DNA from: Nitrospira sp.
GTDB lineage: Bacteria; Nitrospirota; Nitrospiria; Nitrospirales; Nitrospiraceae
Direction of reading: 5' to 3'
DNA length: 64,000 nt
NCBI GenBank assembly: GCA_024998685.1
Contig: JACOEH010000014.1
Coordinates: 1-64,000, forward strand
Shown: piece by piece, positions 54,095-63,484 of the stretch
Layout of the letters: every line of letters begins with the position of its first letter
How positions within the stretch are numbered: the stretch's first letter is position 1
Program-made: the position numbers and the translations under genes
The notes under the pieces: generated by a model
Database searches by the model: none
What the model saw: the letters and a program-made list of their open reading frames with translations, nothing else
What the model was told of the DNA's origin: nothing

Positions 54095-56257
54095 ATGAAT
54101 GTTACGGCGGGACTTGGAGCAGTGGGCCTCACCATCGGCACATTACTTTTGACAGCCTGCTCCGCCGGTGACCAGCCGTCGGCGGAAACCACGCCAAGTC
54201 TTCCTACCTCGATCGTCGCCGATGCAGGCCCGGACCAAAGCGTCTTTCTCGGCACATTCGTTACCCTGAACGGCAGCAAGAGCACCAATGCAAACCAAAC
54301 AGGCCTGACCTATGCCTGGAAGCTGGAAAAACCGGCGGGCAGCAAAGCCGCTTTGAGCGATCCGAACATTGTCAATCCCACTTTGACCGTCGATGTCGAG
54401 GGAACATACGAAGCCACGCTCATCGTCACTGATGCACAGAACACCAGCTCGGCAAGCGAGCCAGACACGGTGATTGTGATTGCTTCGAAAACAAATCCTC
54501 CTCCGGTGGCCAATGTGGGAAAGGCCTCGCTGAACGTCTTTACCGATCTGGCTGTTTTACTGGACGGAAGCAAGAGCAGTGATCCCAATGGGGATCCTCT
54601 GACATTTCAATGGACCATTGCGGGTAAACCGAATGGAAGCGCGCCCGTCCTGCTTGAAGCCGCGACGGTTGCCCCCGTTTTTACACCGGACATCGATGGC
54701 ACCTATATTCTACGCCTCGTCGTGAACGATGGAACCAACAGCAGCACACCGGCTTCAGTCACGATCAAGGCCTCGCCCAAACCTTCCCCCACAGCCAATG
54801 CGGGGTCCGATCAGTTTGTCCTGCCGAACACAAAAACTATCACGCTCAACGGCGGGAGTAGCCACACCAATCCTTCAACCAATCCCCCGGATCTTGAATA
54901 TGAATGGACTATAACTTCCTCCTCTTTTCCGGTGACACTCAATAATGCCCGACAACCAGTTGCGACGTTTAACCTTCCGGCAAACACTGCCGGAACCGTG
55001 GTCGCACAGCTGAAGGTGACCGATAAAGACCACCCAGATCTAACACGAAACTCTGATCTTGACACCGTGATGGTGACGGTGGGGCCACTTATGACTATCC
55101 AAGTCTCAAGAACAGATTTGACTACTCCATTGTTGACTTGCTCAAGTTTGACAAGTAACTGTCCATCCATCACCGTTCCGATCGGAATCACGCTTCGATT
55201 CGACGCAACCGCAAGCGCAGTGCAACCCTTGAAATACGACTGGGTTGTAACGCCGAATCCGGAGAGTGCGAGCTTTTCGCCCTCCAGCCTGTCCGGCCCA
55301 ACACCCACATTCACTCCAAAAGCAGATGCTACTTACACCATCAAGCTAACCATCACCGACGAGGATAATCCTACCAATACGCGCACCGTTACTCGATCGT
55401 TCGACATTACCGCAACAGTCAAACCGTCAGCAGACTTCACTTGGTCCCCTCCAAATCCTGGATCTGGAAGCACGGTGACATTGAATCCCACCATTGATTC
55501 CGATCCTAACCTCACATATGAATGGACACTAAAAAGACCCGATGGAGCCAGTACAGGTTTACCTTCTGTCCGACAACCTTCTTTTACGGCAGACATAGCT
55601 GGCGACTATATCGTCACACTAGCGGTCACAAATCCGACGCTAACCACTGACCGGACCGATACCAAACAAAAGACAATAAGAGCTAACACCAACCCAACAG
55701 CAGATTTCACGGTATCGCCGAATCCTCCTGTTGTCTGTAGCAGTGTTAATCTGAATGGAACATCGAGCTCAGATTCAGACGGCTCGGTGACATCTTACAT
55801 ATGGACCCTCACACCACCTGATGGAAGCAGTTCTGTCTTAGCCAAAACGGAATCTTCTACGACTTCATTCAAGGCTGACAAACAAGCCGCTTATACGGTG
55901 ATGCTCACGGTCACAGACAATTTAGGGGCAACCGCTACAGTTACGAAGATACTTACTCCGGAACCGAACCCTACAGGCAAGGCGATTTTTAACAGCAATG
56001 GACTGTCTGGCATGACTCAAACTACGTATAAGGGAGCGCTGCGAGGGCCCAAGTGCATGGATTGTCACGCACCCGGTGATAACCAATCAGGCTTTAATCT
56101 TAGCAACCCCATATATTCTCCTGATTTCATTAAATCGAAACCCATAGTAACTGGTGGTCATACCGGGACAAAAACTAACTTAGCTGGTGAGCAATTAATT
56201 TCTGCACTTACTGCATTGAGAGAGTATTTGGATTCGACGTTGCCGACTTGTCCATGA
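54095..56257 (+). CDS. PKD-repeat lipoprotein with C-terminal heme motif
   Basis: 720 residues from the ATG at 54095 (AAAGGA upstream). The signal peptide ends in the lipobox 'LLTACSAG', so it is a lipoprotein. About six PKD/Ig-like modules follow ('ADAGPDQSVFLGTFVTLNGS', 'LTYAWKLEKPAG', 'YEWTLKRPDG' and so on), each ~90 residues. The last ~90 residues contain one 'CMDCHAPGD' CxxCH heme-binding motif. Such proteins could hold a heme away from the cell surface for electron transfer or binding. It is followed 79 bases later by a second PKD/heme lipoprotein, probably an operon. Transport of electrons is inferred, not shown. Confidence 0.82.
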   Translation: MNVTAGLGAVGLTIGTLLLTACSAGDQPSAETTPSLPTSIVADAGPDQSVFLGTFVTLNGSKSTNANQTGLTYAWKLEKPAGSKAALSDPNIVNPTLTVDVEGTYEATLIVTDAQNTSSASEPDTVIVIASKTNPPPVANVGKASLNVFTDLAVLLDGSKSSDPNGDPLTFQWTIAGKPNGSAPVLLEAATVAPVFTPDIDGTYILRLVVNDGTNSSTPASVTIKASPKPSPTANAGSDQFVLPNTKTITLNGGSSHTNPSTNPPDLEYEWTITSSSFPVTLNNARQPVATFNLPANTAGTVVAQLKVTDKDHPDLTRNSDLDTVMVTVGPLMTIQVSRTDLTTPLLTCSSLTSNCPSITVPIGITLRFDATASAVQPLKYDWVVTPNPESASFSPSSLSGPTPTFTPKADATYTIKLTITDEDNPTNTRTVTRSFDITATVKPSADFTWSPPNPGSGSTVTLNPTIDSDPNLTYEWTLKRPDGASTGLPSVRQPSFTADIAGDYIVTLAVTNPTLTTDRTDTKQKTIRANTNPTADFTVSPNPPVVCSSVNLNGTSSSDSDGSVTSYIWTLTPPDGSSSVLAKTESSTTSFKADKQAAYTVMLTVTDNLGATATVTKILTPEPNPTGKAIFNSNGLSGMTQTTYKGALRGPKCMDCHAPGDNQSGFNLSNPIYSPDFIKSKPIVTGGHTGTKTNLAGEQLISALTALREYLDSTLPTCP

Positions 56258-56336
56258 TCAAGCTGCATATATATAGAAGTGTTATTTCGCACCTTGTCCT
56301 TTGCTATGTTTCAGAAAGCGACGGAGGATAGAAAAG

Positions 56337-58622
56337 ATGACGCACTGGGAAGCAGCCGCCAAATTTATTGCAGGAAACCTTCTTGTAGTACTTTTGATGA
56401 CTTCCTGTGGTACCAACGACTCTTCCAATGACTCTTCGTCACCACTCCTACCGCCAGGTGTCGTCGGCACCACCGTGCAGGTCTCTGTCACCGCGACCGA
56501 CCCAGATGGCGATCAGCTCCACTATCGCTGGGCGGCGACAGAAGGCACGATCAATAACGTCGATGCAGCCAAGACCACCTGGGTGGTGCCGCATGGATCG
56601 GGCCTTCAGTTTGCCTACGTGGTCGTCTCTGACAGCAAAGGCGGATACATCGAAAGCCGCGCGGTGGTGCTGACCTTTGACCCGCCCACTGTCACATCGA
56701 CGATGGCTCCAGCACTGACTCCACCCGCCCCAACTGGGCAGCCCGGCTTTGTCTGGGGTTCAGTTTATTCGGCTTCATTCGGACGAAATGTGTATCTCCC
56801 CGGCGTCACCGTTGAGCTTTCCAATGGACTGTCAGCCATCACCGACATGAAGGGCCAGTTTTTCATCTCCAATGTCGCGGATGGAACGTATACCGCGACC
56901 TACCAATTTCCTGGAAGACCAGCAGCAACTTTCAAGACAAGCTCAGTACCCAATTCATCAGATTTATCGATTGGCGTTGCTGCTGCCGCGAATGACTTTC
57001 CGACCAGCCCGAGTTCAGGAAGGTATGTTCAGGGACGGGCAGATCTTTCCGATACGCTCTTTGTCGTAGGCAGCGTTCGACTAGCTGACCATTCATATTG
57101 TGGAATGCGGGACGAATTCTTTACTCACTCCAGTGCCCCGAATCTCTTTCGTGGACCAGTTTCTGGGACAGCTCAGCTCCTGGACGCCGGCAATAATCCG
57201 CTCAGTTCGTCCTTTCCCATTAATCACTATGGGGACTTTTTGATTGTACGGAGTCCCGTTGCCGCCAATACTAACGCAAAGGTCCGCATCACTTGTGAAG
57301 GCGAAGTGGTCGATTCACCTGCACTCATATTACCGGCCTCTGGAGCTGTGAAACTCCCCGCAACGGTCACCCTTCCCAATAACAGACCGATGATCACGAA
57401 GATGAACGTGCTGCTCGACGGCCAGGAGATCGGGCGGCCTGATCTTCCCAAACCACGGACGCTCTTTACCAGTATGAATGGTACCCCCCCTCGCTTTGGC
57501 GACTCCGATCTGATCGCAGAAATTATCCACACGCCTGGTGATGATGCGTTCTTTACGTATAAGGGGATCGATACGAGGAAAAGCGCCTGTGCCTATTACC
57601 GCGCGATCGGAGCAGTCCAAGGATGTACCGACGATGGATTCCCGACCGGTGCCCAACTGACGCTGGCGCAATGGAGAAGTAAGTTTAATCTCTCTCCGTT
57701 TCCCAACGGCAACCCTTCAAATCCTCCGGCCGCCGACGGACAAGAAGTTCGACTCCAGTACATCAATCGCAGCGACCTCAATCTTGGTCGCGATATGCAA
57801 GCAGTTAAACTGGACAATGGTGATATCGCCTACAATGTTTGTAATTATCCAGGTCCGCTGGACGTGAAACATCCTTTGGCAGCTCCCAAAGCGATCGGAT
57901 TGGAAATGCAAACGGATATCGACCGCTCCATCCAGAACATTCATGATAACCTCAGCATGATTGTCTGTGTCGCGATGGATTACCAGGTACAAGATGGCTT
58001 CACGCGGTTCTATACCTTTGGTCCGACGGGACAACTGGTACTCTCCGTCAGTCTTGATGGACGTCGCGAGAAGTTCATGCCGGGCACTTGCACCACCTGT
58101 CATGGAGGTGATGCCTACGGTGGTCAATTTCCGGACGATGGCAGCGGACGACCAGATCTGAAATCGCGCTGGCAACCGTTTGACATGGCAAATCTACGAT
58201 TCAGCTCCATTCAGGATATGGCGGCGGCAAATAGAGGAATAAAAATACTGAACGAACGTATGGTCGGTCCTCGTCTGGAGTCCATAACCACTCCACGGAC
58301 CAAAGAACTCATCGCAAATTGGTATCTGAATAATCGGCCGGATCAAAATCAGGACTTCATCCCATCGCAAAGCCCTACGCGCGATCCTAATATCTATAAA
58401 AAGGTCATCCAACCTGGATGTCAAACCTGTCATGCAGCCCAAAAAGCAAATGAAAATATCACAGACAAGACTAAGGTTTGCGGAGGTAGCCCCACGTTAG
58501 AGCAAAATCACACGATGACGAACTCGCTCGTGCCTTTTGAACGGTTTTGGATTGACCCCACTATTCCACTGCTCTTGAATGTGGGTTGTAATGACAGACC
58601 ACTGGGACATCCGGGCCTGTAG
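56337..58622 (+). CDS. Ig-like/c-type-heme lipoprotein
   Basis: 761 residues from the ATG at 56337 (GGAGG upstream). The lipobox 'LLMTSCGT' predicts a lipoprotein. Residues ~50-120 form a PKD/cadherin-like module ('ATDPDGDQLHYRWAATEG'). Residues ~150-220 look like a carboxypeptidase-regulatory-like module ('GVTVELSNGLSAITDMKGQFFISNVADGTYTA' in part). The C-terminal part has two CxxCH motifs, 'CTTCHGGD' (~585) and 'CQTCHAAQ' (~700), consistent with a diheme cytochrome. Other cysteines ('CAYYRAIGAVQGC') may form disulfides. It forms a pair with the PKD-heme lipoprotein upstream. Confidence 0.8.
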   Translation: MTHWEAAAKFIAGNLLVVLLMTSCGTNDSSNDSSSPLLPPGVVGTTVQVSVTATDPDGDQLHYRWAATEGTINNVDAAKTTWVVPHGSGLQFAYVVVSDSKGGYIESRAVVLTFDPPTVTSTMAPALTPPAPTGQPGFVWGSVYSASFGRNVYLPGVTVELSNGLSAITDMKGQFFISNVADGTYTATYQFPGRPAATFKTSSVPNSSDLSIGVAAAANDFPTSPSSGRYVQGRADLSDTLFVVGSVRLADHSYCGMRDEFFTHSSAPNLFRGPVSGTAQLLDAGNNPLSSSFPINHYGDFLIVRSPVAANTNAKVRITCEGEVVDSPALILPASGAVKLPATVTLPNNRPMITKMNVLLDGQEIGRPDLPKPRTLFTSMNGTPPRFGDSDLIAEIIHTPGDDAFFTYKGIDTRKSACAYYRAIGAVQGCTDDGFPTGAQLTLAQWRSKFNLSPFPNGNPSNPPAADGQEVRLQYINRSDLNLGRDMQAVKLDNGDIAYNVCNYPGPLDVKHPLAAPKAIGLEMQTDIDRSIQNIHDNLSMIVCVAMDYQVQDGFTRFYTFGPTGQLVLSVSLDGRREKFMPGTCTTCHGGDAYGGQFPDDGSGRPDLKSRWQPFDMANLRFSSIQDMAAANRGIKILNERMVGPRLESITTPRTKELIANWYLNNRPDQNQDFIPSQSPTRDPNIYKKVIQPGCQTCHAAQKANENITDKTKVCGGSPTLEQNHTMTNSLVPFERFWIDPTIPLLLNVGCNDRPLGHPGL

Positions 58623-58653
58623 TATTCAGAAAGCGAACGGTCAGATCGCCGTT

Positions 58654-60624
58654 CTATCGAGTGGGAGCGGCCACCGGCACAAAGACAAAATCTCCGAAGC
58701 CTTCGTGTCCGGCCATATGGATAGGGCCATAGGTGGGAATTTGCTCGAACTTCATTCTTTCCGCCGCTTGAACCACTCGCGATCGGACGGTCCAGTACAA
58801 CCGCTCGGTTTCTAAGGCTTCGCTATTTTCCGCCAACACGCCCAGCATGGCCGTGGCAAAGATCGAATGTCCCGCTCCTCCCTCATCCAGCACCGGCTTG
58901 GCTCCGCCGGAAGTCAATGTAGCGCGGATTTTCTTCTGTGCCATGGTCTTGAGGAGCGACTCCCTCGCCTGCTCATCGGCATCTGGATTCACGCGCCCCA
59001 TGGCGGAACGGGTCAATTTTCCGGAAAAACAGGAATCCGCAACCACGAGAATTTGCCGAGCGGGAATCAGCTCCAACAAATCCGTGACGGCGGGAAATTC
59101 AATCCAGTCGGTGTTGTCGAAGAGGTCCCCTTCGACCGGGATCCAATACCCGCGATCGATTTCCGGCTCAAGGAAGCCATGTCCGGCGTAATACACCAAC
59201 AGATGGTCTTGGTCGGAGAGCGTTTTCCTGTAGTCATTGAGCGTTTTGAGAATCTGTTTCCGATCGGCATCCTTCAATACGGTCACGCGAAATCCATAGC
59301 GGTCTTGCAAGACCTTCGACATGGCCTCCGCATCCGCGACGGCGGTACTCAGAGGCGTCCACTGACGATAATGGTCGTTCCCGATCACCAAGGCATGGTA
59401 TCCGCCGACACGATTGGTCGTGGGAATGGCTCCATCGATCGGCGGCGGCGTTTCTCCTGAACTGACGATCAGCTTTTTGCTTCCCTGCTTCCCCTGTTGA
59501 TCGACTGCAACAATATCGACCGGCACGCCTTTCATGGCTCCCTTCAAGGAATCGAGCTGGATTACGAACGTGCCTTGTTCGTCAAATCTGGTTGGCGATC
59601 CATTGACGTCCAGACTCCGAATTCCTCCTTCCGCTAGGACACGCCCTGTGAGTCGATGTGGCCTTCCGCGCGGAATCATCACGGCAATTCGACCTTCCTC
59701 CACACGGATTCCCCGCGTCATCACCATCAAGGGATCGATAATCTGAATGGATGGGCCACGCAGCCCCTTATCCTGGGTCGGCGATTGTCGCGCTCCGGCC
59801 AGTTCGTGTTGCACAGTCTCTTTTAAAGAAGCAACCTTTGCCTGCAGCTTTGCAATTTCCTCTTGGCGCACCAGAGCCACATGCTCTTGCTTGGCTATCG
59901 CGTCGCTCGATGCTTTGCCTTGTGCAGATGAACCAAACTGATGTTTCAACCGCTCAAGCTCTCGCCGCTCATCATCAAGCAAACTCATCCGCTCAGTCAG
60001 TCTTGCGCGGACATCAGCCAGCTCTTGCTGTGCGATTTCCCCTGTCCCGAACAACCCGGCGGCCGCATCTCCGCCCACATCTGCAACGCCATTTGCTTTC
60101 GCAAACCATTTACGAGCTTCACTCTCGCTCTTTTCGACTCCCAATCCCTGTTCATACAGGCGTCCTAGATTGATCGCTGCGCGCCTTATTCCTCGATCGG
60201 CAGCCTGGCGATACCAGCCGGCAGCTTTTGCATAGTTTGGTTGCCCTTCGGCACCCTTTTCGTAGAGAGTTCCGACATAGTACTGCGCATCGGGATCGCC
60301 TCCTTGGGCGGCACTCATCCACACCTTCAACGCAGTTCCGTAGTCGGCACGATCGAGGGCGACGTATTCGCCGCCCCGGATTGCACAATCTTCTGCCGTG
60401 GTTCTTATGGGGCGACGTTCCGTCACATACGTCACTTGAGTTCCAAGTTGCCGAATTTGGCCGGGAAGGAGACAATCCACCACATCGAAGGGATCCGCGG
60501 ATCGAGGGTCTTTCAACTTCAGTTGCCCCTGGTCGATCCTTCCATCGGAAATACATCCAGAACAGAGGGAGACCGCGATACAGACCGTGATGGCTCGGCT
60601 CACGTCATGTAGAGCAGTCTTCAT
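58654..60624 (-). CDS. Caspase-family lipoprotein with Sel1 repeats
   Basis: 656 residues from the ATG at 60624 (AGGTGA upstream). Lipobox 'SLCSGCIS'. Sel1-like repeats lie at ~100-190 ('DAQYYVGTLYEKGAEG', 'AAINLGRLYEQGLGVE'), then a coiled-coil at ~200-270, a strand-rich linker, and a C14 caspase-like domain at ~400-640. The catalytic His is in 'LLVYYAGHGF' and the Cys in 'VVADSCFSG'. Such peptidase domains cut after basic or acidic residues and can act in signalling or cell death. The lipoprotein location would place the enzyme in the periplasm or at the surface. Convergent with the heme lipoprotein gene. Confidence 0.88.
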   Translation of the reverse strand: MKTALHDVSRAITVCIAVSLCSGCISDGRIDQGQLKLKDPRSADPFDVVDCLLPGQIRQLGTQVTYVTERRPIRTTAEDCAIRGGEYVALDRADYGTALKVWMSAAQGGDPDAQYYVGTLYEKGAEGQPNYAKAAGWYRQAADRGIRRAAINLGRLYEQGLGVEKSESEARKWFAKANGVADVGGDAAAGLFGTGEIAQQELADVRARLTERMSLLDDERRELERLKHQFGSSAQGKASSDAIAKQEHVALVRQEEIAKLQAKVASLKETVQHELAGARQSPTQDKGLRGPSIQIIDPLMVMTRGIRVEEGRIAVMIPRGRPHRLTGRVLAEGGIRSLDVNGSPTRFDEQGTFVIQLDSLKGAMKGVPVDIVAVDQQGKQGSKKLIVSSGETPPPIDGAIPTTNRVGGYHALVIGNDHYRQWTPLSTAVADAEAMSKVLQDRYGFRVTVLKDADRKQILKTLNDYRKTLSDQDHLLVYYAGHGFLEPEIDRGYWIPVEGDLFDNTDWIEFPAVTDLLELIPARQILVVADSCFSGKLTRSAMGRVNPDADEQARESLLKTMAQKKIRATLTSGGAKPVLDEGGAGHSIFATAMLGVLAENSEALETERLYWTVRSRVVQAAERMKFEQIPTYGPIHMAGHEGFGDFVFVPVAAPTR

Positions 60625-60896
60625 TCGGTCACCTATTTCTTCCATATCCATTGAACGTAGTTTATCCTAAATCAATTTCTCTTCCAATGCGTTCCAGCGG
60701 GGAATAGCGAGAGATGTACGTACCAGGTCCATGGAGCCCATAGAACGATACCTCGTCGTTCCTATTTTTCAGCCCATGGAAGTGTCCGCGATTTTCCGCT
60801 AGACTGACCGGTTAGAAATGACCACGGCTGTCTCTGGGGGGCCTGCATGAGGAGGAGCCGTGATCGACTATCCCAATCGGCGACGCAACATATCCA

Positions 60897-61349
60897 GTGA
60901 CTTCTTCCGTACCGGATAAGACGCCCGGTAGTCCGAGACCACATGGTCTGGTGCAGGTGCTGAAGGCCGGCACCCTGTATTTTCTTATCGTGGTCGGTGC
61001 GGAGTTTGTCCTGGAAGTCATTCGTCTACAAGTGGTGGCCTTGCATGTCGGCGAAAGGCTTGCTGAGATGCTGGAGATTCCGAACGTGCTTCTTGCCACC
61101 ATTATCGGGGCGCGGTGGATCGTGGATCGCTTCACCCTGCCTCCTCTTCCCGGCATCCGACTGGGTGTCGGCCTCGTCGCCCTCATGTTCTTGCTCATCG
61201 CAGAAGGAACGGTCATACTTCCCCTCCATGGCCTCACGGTCAGTGAGTATCTTGCCGGCCGGGATTCCGTCGTGGGAGTAGCCCCTCTCGGCGCGCTCGG
61301 CGTGTTGACGGTCATGCCGTTTCTCGTCGGGTATCGATGGGAACGCTGA
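60897..61349 (+). CDS. Small integral membrane protein of unknown function
   Basis: 150 residues from a GTG start without a clear ribosome site. Three to four hydrophobic segments are visible: ~26-45 ('LYFLIVVGAEFVLEVI'), ~65-75, ~85-105 ('LGVGLVALMFLLIAEG') and ~125-145. No family was recognised. A short plus-strand frame with a strong GGAGGAG site (60860-60919) overlaps its beginning, so the true start or a frameshift should be considered. Confidence 0.55.
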   Translation: MTSSVPDKTPGSPRPHGLVQVLKAGTLYFLIVVGAEFVLEVIRLQVVALHVGERLAEMLEIPNVLLATIIGARWIVDRFTLPPLPGIRLGVGLVALMFLLIAEGTVILPLHGLTVSEYLAGRDSVVGVAPLGALGVLTVMPFLVGYRWER

Positions 61350-61424
61350 TTCGATTCTTCGTTCATTTCTGAATTGAGGATCCAACAGGACGAAAACTTG
61401 AATGAGTGGATGAAGGAGTCCTCC

Positions 61425-61943
61425 ATGACTTGCCGCAGACTCTGTGCGTGGTGTGCCCTGACACTGTTCATCAGCATGCCGACCGCCGCAATCTCATCGG
61501 AACTTTCCGATCCGGAGTCGGCCATCCGCCGAATGGTGCGCGCCAACGCCGAAAAAGACCTGCCGACGCTTTCACGACTGATGGCGCACGATACCGATAT
61601 CATTAGTTACGCGGTCGCCGGCCGGAAGTATATCGGCTGGACGGAGCTTGAGAACGGCATGCGGGAGGAATTCATCAATTCCCAGAAACTCGAGATTCCG
61701 ATTCATGAGCTGACGGTGTGGACGAAGGGAGACCTGGCCTGGTACGCGATGGAACTCGACTATATCCGCTATGTTGCCGAGGGATCTCACTTGAAGCGGA
61801 CCGTGCTTCCGATGCGAGAGACGGGGGTTCTCGAACGTCGCAACGGCACGTGGCAATTGTTGTCCTGGCACGAATCTTTTCGATCCGCTCAGTCCGGCGG
61901 GCCCCTCGTTTCACCATCCGCACCTTCCGGCCCGGCTCAATAA
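61425..61943 (+). CDS. NTF2/SnoaL-like secreted protein
   Basis: 172 residues from the ATG at 61425 (AAGGAG six bases before). A signal peptide ends near 'AAISSE'. The mature part has a cone-like fold pattern: 'SAIRRMVRANAEKDLPTLSRLMAHDTDIISY', 'GWTELENGMREEF', 'DLAWYAMELDYIRY' and 'ERRNGTWQLLSWHESF', typical of SnoaL/DUF4440-like proteins. These bind small molecules or act as subunits, and some are enzymes. No active-site set is evident. Confidence 0.7.
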   Translation: MTCRRLCAWCALTLFISMPTAAISSELSDPESAIRRMVRANAEKDLPTLSRLMAHDTDIISYAVAGRKYIGWTELENGMREEFINSQKLEIPIHELTVWTKGDLAWYAMELDYIRYVAEGSHLKRTVLPMRETGVLERRNGTWQLLSWHESFRSAQSGGPLVSPSAPSGPAQ

Positions 61944-62000
61944 TAAGACATTCCAGTGAGACAGTAGCGGCTTCATAACCGGAATTGATAGAGTGCGGCG

Positions 62001-62321
62001 ATGGAATCAGAAGAACAGGCCGCGATGACGGAACTGCGGCTGAGTTACCGCTATATCAAGGAGCATCCGTGGGTCGTGACGGCCGTGAACGGCTTTCTTT
62101 CGGCCTACTTCATGGAGCAGCCCGGATTTCGCGTCCTGCGTCATTTTGATGAGCTGGAATCCGGCATGCATGTCTGGATTTGCGAAGTGCCAAGCACGAT
62201 GAAGATCACGACGCTCTTACGGAGACTGCAGGCCGATATTCCTCCCTGTCGATACAGTCAAGTCTCAGGAGCGCCGACCAACCGACTGCAGTATGTCGTC
62301 GATGCTCTTGAACAACAGTGA
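62001..62321 (+). CDS. Small conserved-looking protein of unknown function
   Basis: 106 residues, no signal peptide. Contains 'YRYIKEHPWVVTAVNGFLSAYFMEQPG' and 'VWICEVPSTMKITTLLRRLQADIPPCRY'. No family was recognised. Codon use and a spacing of 57 bases from the preceding gene support a real gene, although the ribosome site is weak. Confidence 0.55.
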   Translation: MESEEQAAMTELRLSYRYIKEHPWVVTAVNGFLSAYFMEQPGFRVLRHFDELESGMHVWICEVPSTMKITTLLRRLQADIPPCRYSQVSGAPTNRLQYVVDALEQQ

Positions 62322-62359
62322 CGACTCGGCCTGTCAGGTGCGCCATTTCTCAAAGCGGG

Positions 62360-62387
62360 TGGTCAGAATTCCATGGTGGAGTATAAT
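62360..62387 (+). promoter_or_regulatory. Possible promoter of the saccharopine dehydrogenase gene
   Basis: TGGTCA (62360-62365), a 16-base spacer and a perfect TATAAT (62382-62387). The expected transcription start falls on the ATG at 62393, which would give a nearly leaderless message; a GGTGGAG further upstream would then not be transcribed. Confidence 0.35.
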
Positions 62388-62392
62388 GCACC

Positions 62393-63484
62393 ATGATGAA
62401 TCGTGTGCTCGTCCTCGGTGCCGGCAAGATCGGGTCTCTGATTGCCTGCCTACTCAATCAACATGGCCGGTACGAGATTCATCTTGGCGATATGACCTTG
62501 GATGCCCCGAAGCATCTGGTCGAACATCTCGGTCTGGAACGGGTCACTCCATGTCTGCTGGATCTACGGCATCCGGATGCCGTCGGCACCTATCTCTCGG
62601 CGCATCGATTCGACGCCGTTCTTTCGAGCCTGCCCTATTTCTGTAATACGACCGTCGCCGGACTTGCCCTGACTCATCATCTCCACTACTTCGACCTGAC
62701 GGAAGATGTCGAAGTGACGAACCAGATCAAGGTCTTGAGCGCCGGCGCGCAGCATGCCTTTATGCCGCAATGCGGCCTTGCGCCGGGTTTCATCAGCATC
62801 GTTGCGCATGAACTGATGACTCACTTTGAAACGCTGGACACGGTCAAGATGCGGGTGGGCGCGCTGCCCGTGCATCCCAGCAACGCCCTCAAGTATTCGC
62901 TCACCTGGTCCACCGACGGACTTATTAATGAGTACGGCAATGTGTGTTACGGGATTGAACAAGGTGAGAAAGTCCCGCTGCAACCGCTCGAAGGATACGA
63001 AACGATTGAGTTGGACGGGCTGCTGTACGAGGCGTTCAATACGTCCGGAGGGTTGGGCACCTTGGCCGACAGTTATGCGGGACAAGTTCGAACCATGAAC
63101 TATAAGACGCTCCGTTATCCCGGCCACTGTGAAAAAATCCATCTGTTGATGAAGGACCTCAAACTGAACGAAGATCGGGAAACGTTGAAGTGTATTCTCG
63201 AACGTGCCGTTCCCCAGACCCTTCAGGATGTCGTCTTGATCTATGCCTCGGTCACCGGAAGAAACGAGGACGGATTCTTCGAAGAGAACTACGTGAAGAA
63301 GATTTATCCGCAATGTATCAAGGGCAAACTTTGGTCGGCCATCCAAGTGACGACCGCGTCCAGCGCTTGTTGCGTCATGGACCTTGTCTTGAACCATTCT
63401 TCGAAGTACCATGGATTCGTCACTCAGGAATCCGTATTGTTGAAAGATTTCTTGGACAATGATTTTGGAGCTTGCTTCCGATGA
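62393..63484 (+). CDS. Saccharopine dehydrogenase-like protein
   Basis: 363 residues. The N-terminal Rossmann motif is '[17 protein letters not shown]'. The saccharopine dehydrogenase core follows ('[18 protein letters not shown]', '[19 protein letters not shown]') and a C-terminal domain with '[17 protein letters not shown]'. Saccharopine dehydrogenases convert saccharopine to aminoadipate semialdehyde and glutamate. It overlaps the next gene, an ALDH7-type aldehyde dehydrogenase, as ATGA. Together they suggest lysine degradation through aminoadipate semialdehyde. Whether this enzyme uses saccharopine or a related substrate cannot be told from sequence. Confidence 0.85.
   Translation: MMNRVLVLGAGKIGSLIACLLNQHGRYEIHLGDMTLDAPKHLVEHLGLERVTPCLLDLRHPDAVGTYLSAHRFDAVLSSLPYFCNTTVAGLALTHHLHYFDLTEDVEVTNQIKVLSAGAQHAFMPQCGLAPGFISIVAHELMTHFETLDTVKMRVGALPVHPSNALKYSLTWSTDGLINEYGNVCYGIEQGEKVPLQPLEGYETIELDGLLYEAFNTSGGLGTLADSYAGQVRTMNYKTLRYPGHCEKIHLLMKDLKLNEDRETLKCILERAVPQTLQDVVLIYASVTGRNEDGFFEENYVKKIYPQCIKGKLWSAIQVTTASSACCVMDLVLNHSSKYHGFVTQESVLLKDFLDNDFGACFR

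Noticed and set aside
60847-60919. Two short plus-strand frames (ATG at 60847, GTG at 60860), one with a strong GGAGGAG site, overlapping the start of the membrane protein gene
   Set aside because: Only 17-19 codons with no family match. They could be a leader or signal a misread start of the next gene, but there is not enough to call a gene.
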